Positions 13,557 through 21,468 are shown, numbered from the stretch's first letter. The stretch: DNA of 27,091 bases from Oscillospiraceae bacterium (GCA_900768245.1 CAAGCE010000086.1:1-27091); one strand, 5' to 3'. A program made the numbers and translations. Notes: a model not told the origin generated them from the sequence alone.

Positions 13557-14321
13557 ATGGATTTTTCAAAGCTTAATTTCGGCGTTGACGGCGACAGCAT
13601 CACAGCAGGCAATCAGTGGTCATGGCACGTTTTCCAAAACCTCGGATTTGCTTCACATCACAATGTTGCGGTCGGAAGCTCCGTATGGTACAAGAGAACC
13701 ATCACCTGCGATGCCGGCAGCGTTACAACTCAGGATTACAGCTCCCCTGATTTTGCGGGCATAAGTGACGGCTGGGAGGAAACCAATGATCTTGCAGAGC
13801 TGCAGAAACGTGCAAACAACTGTGCAGTTGTACATACTCAGCGTTTTATTTCAGATGTAAAGAGCGGAAATGCTCCCGTTCCCGATGTTTTTGCTTTTGC
13901 TATGGGTACTAATGACACCCTCGACTGTCTTGGTGATGCAGACAAGGCTTTAACAGGCAAGGAGCTTGACGGAAATGACAATATCGATCTTTTCACAGAG
14001 GCTGGTGCTATGCGCTGGTGTATTCAGCGTATTATGGAAGAATTCCCGCTTTGCAGGGTTTTCGTGCTCACTCCTATTCAGACTGCTATGCCTGACCACA
14101 ATGCTAAGATCGAGCAGCAGATCTCTTCTGTTATGCGCAAGGTAGCAGGCGGTATGTCCGCTCAGGTCATTGACTGCTTCCACAACAGCGGTATATGCGA
14201 AAAGTTTGAAGTTATCGGCGGTACAGGAAAATATCTCCGTGACGGTCTTCACCCCGATGTTCCGGGTCAGACTCTTGAAGGTGCTTATGCTTCAAAGGAG
14301 ATCCGCAATAATTTGTTTTAA
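13557..14321 (+). CDS. SGNH/GDSL-type hydrolase or esterase
   Basis: 254 residues without a signal peptide, so likely cytoplasmic. SGNH blocks: nucleophile Ser14 in VDGDSITAG (block I); FAMGTNDTLD with Asn119 (block III); DGLHPDVPG with Asp229 and His232 (block V). The catalytic Ser-Asp-His set is therefore complete. Family members deacetylate carbohydrates or cleave esters and lipids; this one has no recognisable substrate domain. The region between block I and block III is longer than in minimal family members. AAAGGTAGGA precedes the ATG. Single gene with its own promoter and terminator. Confidence 0.85.
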   Translation: MDFSKLNFGVDGDSITAGNQWSWHVFQNLGFASHHNVAVGSSVWYKRTITCDAGSVTTQDYSSPDFAGISDGWEETNDLAELQKRANNCAVVHTQRFISDVKSGNAPVPDVFAFAMGTNDTLDCLGDADKALTGKELDGNDNIDLFTEAGAMRWCIQRIMEEFPLCRVFVLTPIQTAMPDHNAKIEQQISSVMRKVAGGMSAQVIDCFHNSGICEKFEVIGGTGKYLRDGLHPDVPGQTLEGAYASKEIRNNLF

Positions 14322-14327
14322 GGGTTG

Positions 14328-14358
14328 GCAGGAGTAACATTGTTACCCCTGCTTTTTT
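14328..14358 (+). terminator. Intrinsic terminator of the SGNH hydrolase gene
   Basis: GCAGGAGTAAC (14328-14339 region) pairs with GTTACCCCTGC (14342-14352) with a single A-C mismatch, followed by TTTTTT (14353-14358). Confidence 0.85.
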
Positions 14359-14362
14359 CAAA

Positions 14363-14422
14363 AGTGTGTACTTTAGTGTGTACTTTAGTGTGTACTTTAG
14401 TGTGTACTTTAGTGTGTACTTT
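14363..14422. repeat. 12-bp tandem repeat, five exact copies
   Basis: The unit AGTGTGTACTTT is repeated five times without change. It lies between a terminator and the tRNA remnant and is not in a gene. Likely to vary in copy number between strains. Confidence 0.95.
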
Positions 14423-14480
14423 TTCATATGTCAATAAAACAAAAATACAGTGTTTCCTTATGAAATCACCGTATTTTTCC

Positions 14481-14514
14481 GGCGGAGATAAAGGGATTCG
14501 ACTGTCCTATCTCC
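14481..14514 (-). pseudogene. tRNA-Ser 3'-end-like minihelix remnant
   Basis: On the minus strand this reads GGAGATA, a short T-arm-like hairpin with GTCGAATCCC, TATCTCC and then GCC. The 7-bp acceptor-like ends pair perfectly (complements of 14508-14514 and 14484-14490). It matches the 3' third of the intact tRNA-Ser at 14569-14659 but lacks the D arm, anticodon arm and variable arm. Confidence 0.6.
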
Positions 14515-14520
14515 ACACAT

Positions 14521-14566
14521 AAAAAACAAGCACCCTCCTCGCTGACGCTCGGGAGTGCTTGCTTTT
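14521..14566. terminator. Terminator downstream of tRNA-Ser
   Basis: CAAGCAC (14527-14533) pairs with GTGCTTG (14555-14561). An A-run precedes and a T-run follows. On the minus strand it ends the tRNA-Ser transcript. Confidence 0.8.
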
Positions 14567-14568
14567 TA

Positions 14569-14659
14569 TGGCGGAGATGAAGGGATTCGAACCCTTGGAG
14601 CATTTTATTGCTCAAACGATTTCGAGTCGTTCTCGTTATGACCACTTCGATACATCTCC
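14569..14659 (-). tRNA. tRNA-Ser (anticodon CGA)
   Basis: Reading the minus strand: acceptor GGAGATG/CATCTCC, a D arm, anticodon stem AACGA/TCGTT with loop CTCGAAA (anticodon CGA, codon UCG), a long variable arm (GAGCAATAAAATGCTC) typical of class II serine tRNAs, T arm AAGGG-TTCGAAT-CCCTT, discriminator G and an encoded CCA. 91 nt with CCA. Confidence 0.93.
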
Positions 14660-14678
14660 ATAAATTTAACACTTTGCT

Positions 14679-14707
14679 ATTATAACACGTCTACACAAAA
14701 ATTGCAA
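14679..14707 (-). promoter_or_regulatory. Promoter of tRNA-Ser
   Basis: On the minus strand TTGCAA (14702-14707), 17 bp, TATAAT (complement of 14679-14684), about 20 nt before the tRNA 5' end. Confidence 0.7.
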
Positions 14708-14766
14708 GTATTTTTTTTGATTATATGTTTATTAAAGTAAAAATAATGTTCCGATCAAAAAATATG

Positions 14767-14795
14767 TTGACATTTGATACTATACGCTGTATAAT
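14767..14795 (+). promoter_or_regulatory. Promoter of the second ABC_trans_CmpB-type gene
   Basis: TTGACA (14767-14772), exactly 17 bp, TATAAT (14790-14795): perfect consensus. It lies inside a longer open frame starting at 14725, which supports the downstream start at 14920. Confidence 0.75.
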
Positions 14796-14919
14796 AATCA
14801 TACTGATTATCAGCGAACAGGTATTAGTTTATTGCAGCATTTATTTATGTATGCAGTTTGTTTGCTGTTCCGATATTTGTACTGCGATTCTTTGCTTGAC
14901 AGAATATGAGGTTTTTTAT

Positions 14920-15831
14920 ATGAATACATTGCCTTTTTTTGGTTATAGCTTGTATCAGATGTTCCATATGTTCTGCATATGGGCATTTATCGGCTGGTGT
15001 ATTGAGGTTTGCTATATGACGCTGGAAACGGGTCAATATCAGAACCGAGGTTTTCTCAATATGCCTATCTGCCCTATTTACGGCTTCGGCGTTCTTATGG
15101 TCGTTATTTTCTTCCGCCCGCTTTCACATACTATTCTGCCGCTTTTTATTGTCACAACGATACTTTGCACCACATTCGAACTTTTAGTCGGTCTTGGTAT
15201 GGAAAAGCTTTTCCACACAAGATGGTGGGATTACTCCTGCGAAAAATTCAACTACAAAGGCTATATCTGCCTTAAAGTTTCCCTGCTCTGGGGCTTTGGC
15301 TGTGTACTCGTAGTAAGAGTCGTTCACCCGCTCATTGAAAAGCTTATTGATATTGTTCCGGTTACAGCAGGAATGATCGGAATTGTGGTAATGTCTATCC
15401 TTATCTCAATAGACCTTGTAGCATCTATATGTGCGGTAAACAACCTTAACAACCGTCTTAAGCAGATAGATGAAATATCAAATCTTATGCTTAAAAGCTC
15501 CATAAAAATAGGTGAAAACCTTGCAAACGAAACAAATGAGATACGTGAAAAATATGACAAGCTTCTTGAAAGCAAAGCAGCCAGTGAGATCCGTGAAAAA
15601 TACGAAAAGCTTATAAATATGCGTGACAGACAGGTGGAAAGACTACTCAAAGCGTACCCTAACATACGTTCACTGTCCTATTCCGACTCAATGGAAAAGC
15701 TTAAAGATAAGATCAAAGCCACTCAGCGACTGAGCAAGATAAAAAAAGCTCAGAAGAAAAAAGCAGCTTTGCAGCTCGCCGAAAGCAATTCCGAGGAATG
15801 TGCGCAGGCTGAAAATAACGAGAATCAATAA
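14920..15831 (+). CDS. ABC_trans_CmpB-type membrane protein with long coiled-coil tail
   Basis: 303 residues from ATG 14920 (MNTLPFFGYS); GAGG lies 8 nt upstream and a consensus promoter lies at 14767, so the in-frame extension to 14725 is rejected. About six membrane helices fill residues 10-190. The family marks WAFIGWCIEVCYMTLETGQYQNRGFL and NMPICPIYGFGVLMV are clear, followed by EKLFHTRWWDYS. Function of the family is unknown. The last ~110 residues are a Lys/Glu-rich cytoplasmic coiled coil in which EIREKYDKLLE is repeated as EIREKYEKLIN. That tail is absent from the paralogue at 11335-11988. A strong terminator follows. Confidence 0.8.
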   Translation: MNTLPFFGYSLYQMFHMFCIWAFIGWCIEVCYMTLETGQYQNRGFLNMPICPIYGFGVLMVVIFFRPLSHTILPLFIVTTILCTTFELLVGLGMEKLFHTRWWDYSCEKFNYKGYICLKVSLLWGFGCVLVVRVVHPLIEKLIDIVPVTAGMIGIVVMSILISIDLVASICAVNNLNNRLKQIDEISNLMLKSSIKIGENLANETNEIREKYDKLLESKAASEIREKYEKLINMRDRQVERLLKAYPNIRSLSYSDSMEKLKDKIKATQRLSKIKKAQKKKAALQLAESNSEECAQAENNENQ

Positions 15832-15837
15832 ATATAG

Positions 15838-15871
15838 ATCGGTACAGTAAATTCTGTGCCGATTCTTTTTT
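15838..15871 (+). terminator. Intrinsic terminator
   Basis: ATCGGTACAG (15838-15847) pairs with CTGTGCCGAT (15853-15862) with one G-U pair, then a T-run. Ends the gene at 15831. Confidence 0.85.
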
Positions 15872-16210
15872 ATTTTTATTGGGGCGGCGGCATTAAGTTT
15901 GCCGCAAATCGAAGGATAGCAAGCCGCCGCGGTCGTTAGTACCAAGCGAACCCATAAGCCGATCCAGTCGGAGCCCAGTTGGCGAGTGGGTTTTTAGGAG
16001 GCGAGGAGCCGCCTTAAATCGCAGGTCATATATGGTCTGCGACCACGGGCTTTGCCCTTTGGATTCCCACAAGCCTTTGAAAAAGTCAAAGCCTGTTTTT
16101 GCTCTGTTACTTTTGTTTGGCTCATTAAGTTTTGTGCTATGCTGCGACCGCGGCGGAAACGTTTCTTACAGCTTACAGCAAAACTTAAACCGCCGCCCCC
16201 AATAAAAATA
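15871..16210. repeat. GC-rich dispersed repeat, copy R3 (complete, ~340 bp)
   Basis: The ends are imperfect inverted repeats that include the flank: TATTTTTATTGGGGCGGCGG on the left, CCGCCGCCCCCAATAAAAAT on the right, continuing inward as TTAAGTTT(T)GC. The interior has several hairpins (for example GGGCTTTGCCC, and GCAGGTCAT/ATGGTCTGC) and the 45-bp core at 16039-16083 shared, inverted, with 97-141. It has no ORF with a ribosome site. It fills the gap between two genes that both end here. Confidence 0.8.
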
Positions 16211-16246
16211 TAAAAGACTGCCGCAATTTCTGCGACAGCCCGTTTT
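16211..16246 (-). terminator. Intrinsic terminator of the ABC exporter operon
   Basis: CTGCCGCA (16218-16225) pairs with TGCGACAG (16231-16238) with one G-U pair. On the minus strand it is followed by UCUUUUAUAUUUUUA. Confidence 0.75.
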
Positions 16247-16247
16247 T

Positions 16248-18062
16248 TTATGCTGTTTTCTCAAACTGTGAATTATAAAGCTCTGCATAGAAGCCATTCT
16301 TTGCGATAAGCTCGTCGTGTGTTCCCTGCTCGATTATATCGCCGTCCTTCATTACAAGTATCAGGTCGGCATCTTTTATTGTGGAAAGTCTATGGGCAAT
16401 TACAAAGCTTGTTCTGCCTTTCATAAGGTTATTCATCGCTTTCTGGATCCGGACTTCCGTTCTTGTATCTACGGAGCTTGTTGCTTCGTCAAGTATCAAT
16501 ATCGGATTATCCGCAAGTATTGCTCTTGCAATTGTGAATAGCTGTTTCTGTCCCTGTGAGATATTCGTTGCTTCTTCGTTCAGCTCCATATTATAGCCGC
16601 CCGGAAGTGTTCGGATAAATCTGTCAACGTGTGCGGCTTTACATGCCTCGATGACCTCTTCATCTGTTGCGTCAAGCTTGCCGTAACGGATATTTTCCAT
16701 TATCGTACCGTTGAAAAGCCATGTATCCTGCAGCACCATACCAAACATTTCTCTTAGATCGCTGCGGTTGAAGTCCCTTATATCGTGACCGTCGACCTTT
16801 ACAGAGCCGCTGTTTACGTCGTAAAAACGCATAAGGAGCTTTACCATTGTTGTTTTGCCTGCACCTGTCGGTCCGACTATTGCTACGGTCTGTCCGGGCT
16901 TTACATCTGCGCTGAAGTCGTTGATGATTATCTTATCGGGGTTATAACCGAAATGAACATCTTCAAATGTTACTCTGCCCTCGACCTTATCAACGTGAAC
17001 AGGGTTCGGAACGGTCTGATCCTCTTCCTCTTCTTCAAGAAATTCAAATACACGTTCTGCTGCTGCGGCTGTGGACTGGAGCATATTCGATACCTGTGCT
17101 ATCTGTGTTACAGGCTGTGTGAACTGACGTACATACTGGATAAACGCCTGAATATCGCCGACTGTGATAGCTTTCTTTATTGCAAGCCATGCACCAACTA
17201 CCGCTACTGCTACATATCCGAGATTTCCTACAAATGTCATTATCGGCTGCATCATACCCGAAAGGAACTGTGACATAAGTGCCGATCTGTAAAGCACCTT
17301 ATTGTCCTTTGAAAATTCCTCTATGCACTGTTCTTCACGTCCGAATGCCTTTACTACAAGGTGTCCGCCGTAAACTTCTTCTACCTGACCGTTTACATGA
17401 CCCAAATATTCCTGCTGTGATTTGAAGTATTTCTGCGATTTCTTAACAACAAGCATTATAAGTGCCATTGAGATCGGCAGGATAACAAGTGCGATAAGCG
17501 TCATTATCCAGTTGATGGAAAGCATCATTATAAGGACGCCGATTATTGTTGTTATTGATGTTATGAGTGTTGTTATGCTCTGGTTAAGGCTCATTCCGAG
17601 AGTATCAACGTCGTTTGTTATACGGGAAAGGACCTCACCGTTGGTATTGCTCTCAAAATACTTCATCGGCATACGGTTTATCTTTTCGGAAAGCTCTTTA
17701 CGCATACGGTAGCTCATTTTCTGTGAAATGCCTGTCATTATCCAACCCTGAACAAATGAGAAAAATGCGCTTAGGAGATAAAGTCCCAGAAGTATGAGAA
17801 GAACTGTTCCTATTTTGTCAAAATCAATTCCGCCTGTACCCTGTACCTTTGCAACAAGTCCGTTGAAAATCTCTGTTGTTGCCTTGCTGAGCACCTTTGG
17901 TCCGACTATGTTGAATATAGTGCTGCCTATGGCAAAGATCGTTACAAATACAAGTGCGACCTTATAGCTTGCAATATATTTTATAAGCTTTTTGATAGTG
18001 CCTTTAAAGTCCTTGGCTTTTTCTACTGCACCCGGACCGCCCATATGTCTTCTTCCTGCCAT
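16248..18062 (-). CDS. Heterodimeric ABC exporter, catalytic half
   Basis: 604 residues: a six-helix type IV (B-family) exporter membrane domain (about 30-330) and a C-terminal nucleotide-binding domain. Motifs: Walker A GPTGAGKTT, signature ISQGQKQL, Walker B ILILDEATSSVD with the catalytic Glu, H-loop IAHRLSTI with His. The signature departs from LSGGQ. In known heterodimers (LmrCD, BmrCD, TM287/288) that goes with a degenerate site formed with the partner, and the partner at 18065-20275 indeed has the degenerate Walker B and H-loop. Start ATG 18062 with AAGGAGGGTG from the end of the upstream gene (2 bp gap). Multidrug or peptide export is inferred from the family. Confidence 0.92.
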   Translation of the reverse strand: MAGRRHMGGPGAVEKAKDFKGTIKKLIKYIASYKVALVFVTIFAIGSTIFNIVGPKVLSKATTEIFNGLVAKVQGTGGIDFDKIGTVLLILLGLYLLSAFFSFVQGWIMTGISQKMSYRMRKELSEKINRMPMKYFESNTNGEVLSRITNDVDTLGMSLNQSITTLITSITTIIGVLIMMLSINWIMTLIALVILPISMALIMLVVKKSQKYFKSQQEYLGHVNGQVEEVYGGHLVVKAFGREEQCIEEFSKDNKVLYRSALMSQFLSGMMQPIMTFVGNLGYVAVAVVGAWLAIKKAITVGDIQAFIQYVRQFTQPVTQIAQVSNMLQSTAAAAERVFEFLEEEEEDQTVPNPVHVDKVEGRVTFEDVHFGYNPDKIIINDFSADVKPGQTVAIVGPTGAGKTTMVKLLMRFYDVNSGSVKVDGHDIRDFNRSDLREMFGMVLQDTWLFNGTIMENIRYGKLDATDEEVIEACKAAHVDRFIRTLPGGYNMELNEEATNISQGQKQLFTIARAILADNPILILDEATSSVDTRTEVRIQKAMNNLMKGRTSFVIAHRLSTIKDADLILVMKDGDIIEQGTHDELIAKNGFYAELYNSQFEKTA

Positions 18063-18064
18063 AA

Positions 18065-20275
18065 TTATTCACCCTCCTTACTGCCGTTAAGCTCAGCTTC
18101 GGAAAGCTGAGAATATGCTATCTGACGATATACGTCGCAATTTTCCATAAGCTCCTTATGTGTGCCTATGCCTGCGATCTTTCCGTCGTCAAGAACGATT
18201 ATCTTTTCTGCGTTGATGATCGTACTGATACGCTGTGCAACGATAAGAACTGTTGAATCGCCAAGCTTTTCGCTGAGAGCCTTTCTCAATGCTGCATCTG
18301 TTTTGAAGTCAAGAGCTGAGAAGCTGTCATCGAAAATATATATCTTCGGCTTCTTTGCAATGGCTCTTGCAATTGAAAGACGCTGTTTCTGTCCGCCCGA
18401 TACGTTTGTACCTCCCTGTGCGACAGGTGTTTCATATCTTTCAGGCTTGCTTTCGATAAACTCTGTTGCCTGTGCTATTTCCGCTGCTTCCGCTATTTCC
18501 GCATCTGTTGCATTTTTATTGCCGAAGCGGAGGTTCGTTGCTATCGTACCTGAGAAAAGCACTCCCTTCTGCGGTACAAGACCTATTTTGCTGCGGAGGT
18601 GTTTCTGGCTCATATCACGGACATCTGTACCGTCCACTGTTATTTTGCCTGATGTTACATCAAAAAATCTTGGGATAAGGTTGATGAGAGTTGATTTTCC
18701 GCTGCCTGTGCTGCCTATAATGGCTGTTGTCTGTCCGGGTTCGGCTGTAAAGCTTATATGCTCAAGCACGTCTGCATCTGCGTCGCCGTATCTGAATGAT
18801 ACGTCATCAAAGCAAACTCTGCCCTCTGTAATTGCATTTTCGGAGGCATTTTCCTTATCGGAAATGCTGATATCTGTTTCAATTACCTCGTTGATACGGT
18901 TTGCGGAAACTGCTGCTCTCGGGAGCATTACGGAGATCATTGTAAGCATAAGGAATGACATTATTATCTGCATCGTATATGTGATAAATGCCATCATATC
19001 GCCTACCTGCATTGTACCCTTGTCTATGCCAAGACCGCCGCACCACACAATGAGGATTGTTACGCAGTTCATTACCATCATCATTGCAGGCATCATAAAT
19101 GTCATAACTCTGTTAGTGAAAAGCTGTGTCTGCATAAGATTTGTGTTAGCCTTATCAAAACGTTCCTCTTCATATTTTTCACGGCTGAACGCTCTGATAA
19201 CAGGCAGACCTGTGAGTATTTCACGGGAAACAAGATTAAGCTTATCCACAAGGGTCTGCATTTTCTTGAACTTTGGCATTGCTACGGACATAAGGATAAT
19301 TACAAGCGCAAGGACTGCTCCTACTGATACGCCGATTATCCAGCCCATACCGGTCTTTGTATTTATTACCTTTATTACACCGCCGATACCGAGGATAGGT
19401 GCATATGCAACCATTCTGAGCAGCATTACGATCACCATCTGCAGCTGCTGAATATCGTTTGTACTTCTTGTTATAAGTGACGCTGTTGAGAATTTCTCCA
19501 TTTCGGCATTTGAGAATGAAACTACCTTGCGGAACACCTTTTCACGAATATCCATACCGAACTGTGCGGCTGTTTTGGCTGCAAGATAACCGCAGAGAAT
19601 ACTTGTCAGCATCATTATGAGCGACAATACTATCATCTTTCCGCCTGCTGTTTTCAGGTAGTCTATCTGCATTTTGTCAAGATCAATGCCGAGTGCTTCA
19701 TACTCGCTGCGGACATATGCTATCGACATCTGCGAGGTCATACTGTCGCCGTAATCCGCAAACTTTTCTGTCATATTGTTTTTCATTTCGATACGCTGTT
19801 CGATCGGGGCTGCTGCAAGCATATCAAAAACAGTTGTCCCCTCAGGAAGCTGTGAAAGCTGTGCCATAAAGGCTGCGCCCTCATCGCTCATTTTTTCTTC
19901 ACCCGATGATGCGCTCATATCGAGATTTTCAAGGGAATACACTACAAGTATCGGGTCGGATATAAGCTCTTCAAGTGAAGCTTTTGTATCCTTATCAATT
20001 TCATTTAAACGGTAAACATCTCCGTCGGCGGTATATGCCGAAAGAAGTTCGTCCTTTTCGCCGTCCTCAAGGAACAATGTAAGCTTATCCATTTCGGACG
20101 AGCGTATCTGTTCGGGCAGGCAGCTGTCGATACCGCTCTGCTGGATACCCGTATCCACAATATCAGATGTATACTGCGGCAATGAAAGGTCGCAGTATGC
20201 CTGAACGATAAGCAGGGCAAGTATAAGTATTATCCATGCCCATGACTTTTTCAGATATTTAAGTATCTTTATCAT
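18065..20275 (-). CDS. Heterodimeric ABC exporter, degenerate half with extracytoplasmic domain
   Basis: 736 residues, longer than usual because ~170 residues sit between the first membrane helix (13-30) and the second (from about 215). This insert, opening DIVDTGIQQSGID, is hydrophilic and should lie outside the cell. The nucleotide-binding domain has Walker A GSTGSGKST and a good signature VSGGQKQRLS. Walker B reads IYIFDDSFSALD (Asp in place of the catalytic Glu) and the H-loop reads VAQRISTI (Gln for His), so its own ATP site should not hydrolyse well. It starts inside the end of the MarR gene (17-bp overlap). External domains of this kind occur in some Firmicutes drug exporters such as BmrD. 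Confidence 0.92.
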   Translation of the reverse strand: MIKILKYLKKSWAWIILILALLIVQAYCDLSLPQYTSDIVDTGIQQSGIDSCLPEQIRSSEMDKLTLFLEDGEKDELLSAYTADGDVYRLNEIDKDTKASLEELISDPILVVYSLENLDMSASSGEEKMSDEGAAFMAQLSQLPEGTTVFDMLAAAPIEQRIEMKNNMTEKFADYGDSMTSQMSIAYVRSEYEALGIDLDKMQIDYLKTAGGKMIVLSLIMMLTSILCGYLAAKTAAQFGMDIREKVFRKVVSFSNAEMEKFSTASLITRSTNDIQQLQMVIVMLLRMVAYAPILGIGGVIKVINTKTGMGWIIGVSVGAVLALVIILMSVAMPKFKKMQTLVDKLNLVSREILTGLPVIRAFSREKYEEERFDKANTNLMQTQLFTNRVMTFMMPAMMMVMNCVTILIVWCGGLGIDKGTMQVGDMMAFITYTMQIIMSFLMLTMISVMLPRAAVSANRINEVIETDISISDKENASENAITEGRVCFDDVSFRYGDADADVLEHISFTAEPGQTTAIIGSTGSGKSTLINLIPRFFDVTSGKITVDGTDVRDMSQKHLRSKIGLVPQKGVLFSGTIATNLRFGNKNATDAEIAEAAEIAQATEFIESKPERYETPVAQGGTNVSGGQKQRLSIARAIAKKPKIYIFDDSFSALDFKTDAALRKALSEKLGDSTVLIVAQRISTIINAEKIIVLDDGKIAGIGTHKELMENCDVYRQIAYSQLSEAELNGSKEGE

Positions 20276-20729
20276 ATCCTATCATCCTTTCATTATTTTT
20301 TGAAAGCTTTCTTTCCATAATTTCTGACATTAGCTTCATAAGTCTTTTCAATTCGCTGATATTTTCCTCGCCCATTTCGGATGTAACGCTGTTCATAAAT
20401 TCACACAGATAATTATGTGCATTTTCCAACGCTTCATCTCCTTTTTTTGTCAGACGGACAGATATACTGCGTCTGTTGTCGGGGTCAATACTTCTTTCAA
20501 TAAACTGTTTCTTTTCAAGATTTCCAAGAGTTCTTGAAACAGACGGACTTGAAACACACATACGCTCTGCAAGCTTTGAAACGTTCATACAGCCGTTCTC
20601 ACCCTGAATTTTCAATGCACTCAGCAGCATAAACTCACCATGCGACAATTCGGGCAGCGGGATACTTTTAAACAGCTTTTTAAATCTATGCATAGATTCC
20701 GGAAAGCTGTAATCTGCGGAATCGATCAT
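20259..20729 (-). CDS. MarR-family transcriptional regulator
   Basis: 156 residues. Winged-helix MarR fold: MNVSKLAERMCVSSPSVSRTLGNLEKKQFIERSIDPDNRRSISVRLTKKG has the recognition helix and the wing with the D-x-R-R signature. N- and C-terminal helices for dimerisation flank it. GGAGGTG precedes the ATG. The 3' end overlaps the start of the ABC exporter gene by 17 bp, so translation is coupled; it most likely represses its own exporter operon and is released by an exported compound. A candidate operator overlaps the promoter -10. Confidence 0.9.
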   Translation of the reverse strand: MIDSADYSFPESMHRFKKLFKSIPLPELSHGEFMLLSALKIQGENGCMNVSKLAERMCVSSPSVSRTLGNLEKKQFIERSIDPDNRRSISVRLTKKGDEALENAHNYLCEFMNSVTSEMGEENISELKRLMKLMSEIMERKLSKNNERMIGYDKDT

Positions 20730-20777
20730 TTATACACCTCCGTTCAGAATTGAACAATTAACATAGTTATTATTTAA

Positions 20778-20814
20778 TGTTGATAATGATAACACATTTT
20801 TTTATTGTTGTCAA
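20778..20814 (-). promoter_or_regulatory. Promoter and candidate MarR operator of the exporter operon
   Basis: On the minus strand TTGACA (complement of 20809-20814), 17 bp, TATCAT (complement of 20786-20791). TGTTGATAATGATAACA (20778-20794) is an imperfect inverted repeat (6 of 7 bases per arm) covering the -10, where MarR repressors usually bind. A second AACAT/ATGTT pair lies just downstream at 20760-20781. Confidence 0.65.
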
Positions 20815-20959
20815 TAACCAATCAAAACTTTCACCGTTTGTACACATTGAACATATTTCACCATATTTTCATTATGTCACTATTTTTCAGTCCCATACAA
20901 ATGCTATACTTTTTTGCTTTTAAGTGTCCCAATGCCCTCAGAAACAGTCCGAGCTATTT

Positions 20960-21119
20960 ATACTAATCTCTGATCAACCTATAGACAAATCCTCGGCTAT
21001 AATAAATCCATTCGGCGTCAAGCTTCCTTGAAAGGCGGCAAGCCTTACTGCGGTCGCTTTCCTTGACTGGATTTATTCTATCTGTCGGCTTTGTCTATAG
21101 AACGATCAGAGATTAGTAT
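20960..21119. mobile_element. MITE-like 160-bp imperfect palindrome
   Basis: Outer arms ATACTAATCTCTGATC (20960-20975) and GATCAGAGATTAGTAT (21104-21119) are exact inverted repeats. Inside, TATAGACAAA pairs with TTTGTCTATA, AATAAATCCA with TGGATTTATT, and GTCAAG with CTTGAC. No ORF. The structure suggests a small non-autonomous element or a structured RNA. No clear target duplication was found. It sits in the 740-bp gap between the divergent marR and macA-like genes. Confidence 0.6.
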
Positions 21120-21281
21120 TAACGTACAGCGAATTACCGCCTGCGGATAAAGCAAAATGATGGTCCTAAATAAAAAATAAAATACAAGCAAAACTATGAT
21201 AAAAAGCAATTTTGTGAAAAATATCACATTTGGAATATAAAATTCTACAAAAAATTATTCATATTTATACAATATTGCTAA

Positions 21282-21331
21282 TTGACATTTTATTATTATT
21301 GCTGTATACTTGTATTAGTTCTGTAATACAA
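21282..21331 (+). promoter_or_regulatory. Upstream promoter and palindrome of the MacAB-like operon
   Basis: TTGACA (21282-21287), 17 bp, TATACT (21305-21310). Immediately after the -10 come TTGTATTA (21310-21317) and TAATACAA (21324-21331), a perfect 8-bp inverted repeat with a 6-bp gap, well placed for a repressor. Confidence 0.7.
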
Positions 21332-21359
21332 TAATACATCAAAAATATTTGTTAAACCC

Positions 21360-21402
21360 TTGACAAGTTACAGTATTAGTGATATTATATGACGTATAAT
21401 AT
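21360..21402 (+). promoter_or_regulatory. Second promoter of the MacAB-like operon
   Basis: TTGACA (21360-21365), 17 bp, TATTAT (21383-21388). The -10 lies in an inverted repeat, ATATTATA/TATAATAT with a 5-bp gap. Two tandem promoters, each with a palindrome, precede the operon. Confidence 0.6.
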
Positions 21403-21468
21403 TATAAATCAAGCAAGATAATCAGTACAAACAAAAACATTCTTTATCAGAAAGGAAAGACTATACAT

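Noticed and set aside
14363..14422. Possible CRISPR-like array
   Set aside because: The repeats are contiguous 12-mers with no spacers; a simple tandem repeat.
14325..14522. Frame with VCTLVCTL repeats (+) and KYTLKYTL repeats (-)
   Set aside because: Both are translations of the 12-bp tandem repeat next to a terminator; no start signal.
14725..14919. N-terminal extension of the second CmpB-type protein
   Set aside because: A perfect promoter lies inside it and a good ribosome site precedes ATG 14920; the extension has no ribosome site.
18162..19451. 429-codon open frame on the + strand
   Set aside because: It lies wholly antisense to the ABC exporter gene, whose motifs are certain. It has no ribosome site and its low-complexity Ser/Ile content is that of a shadow frame.
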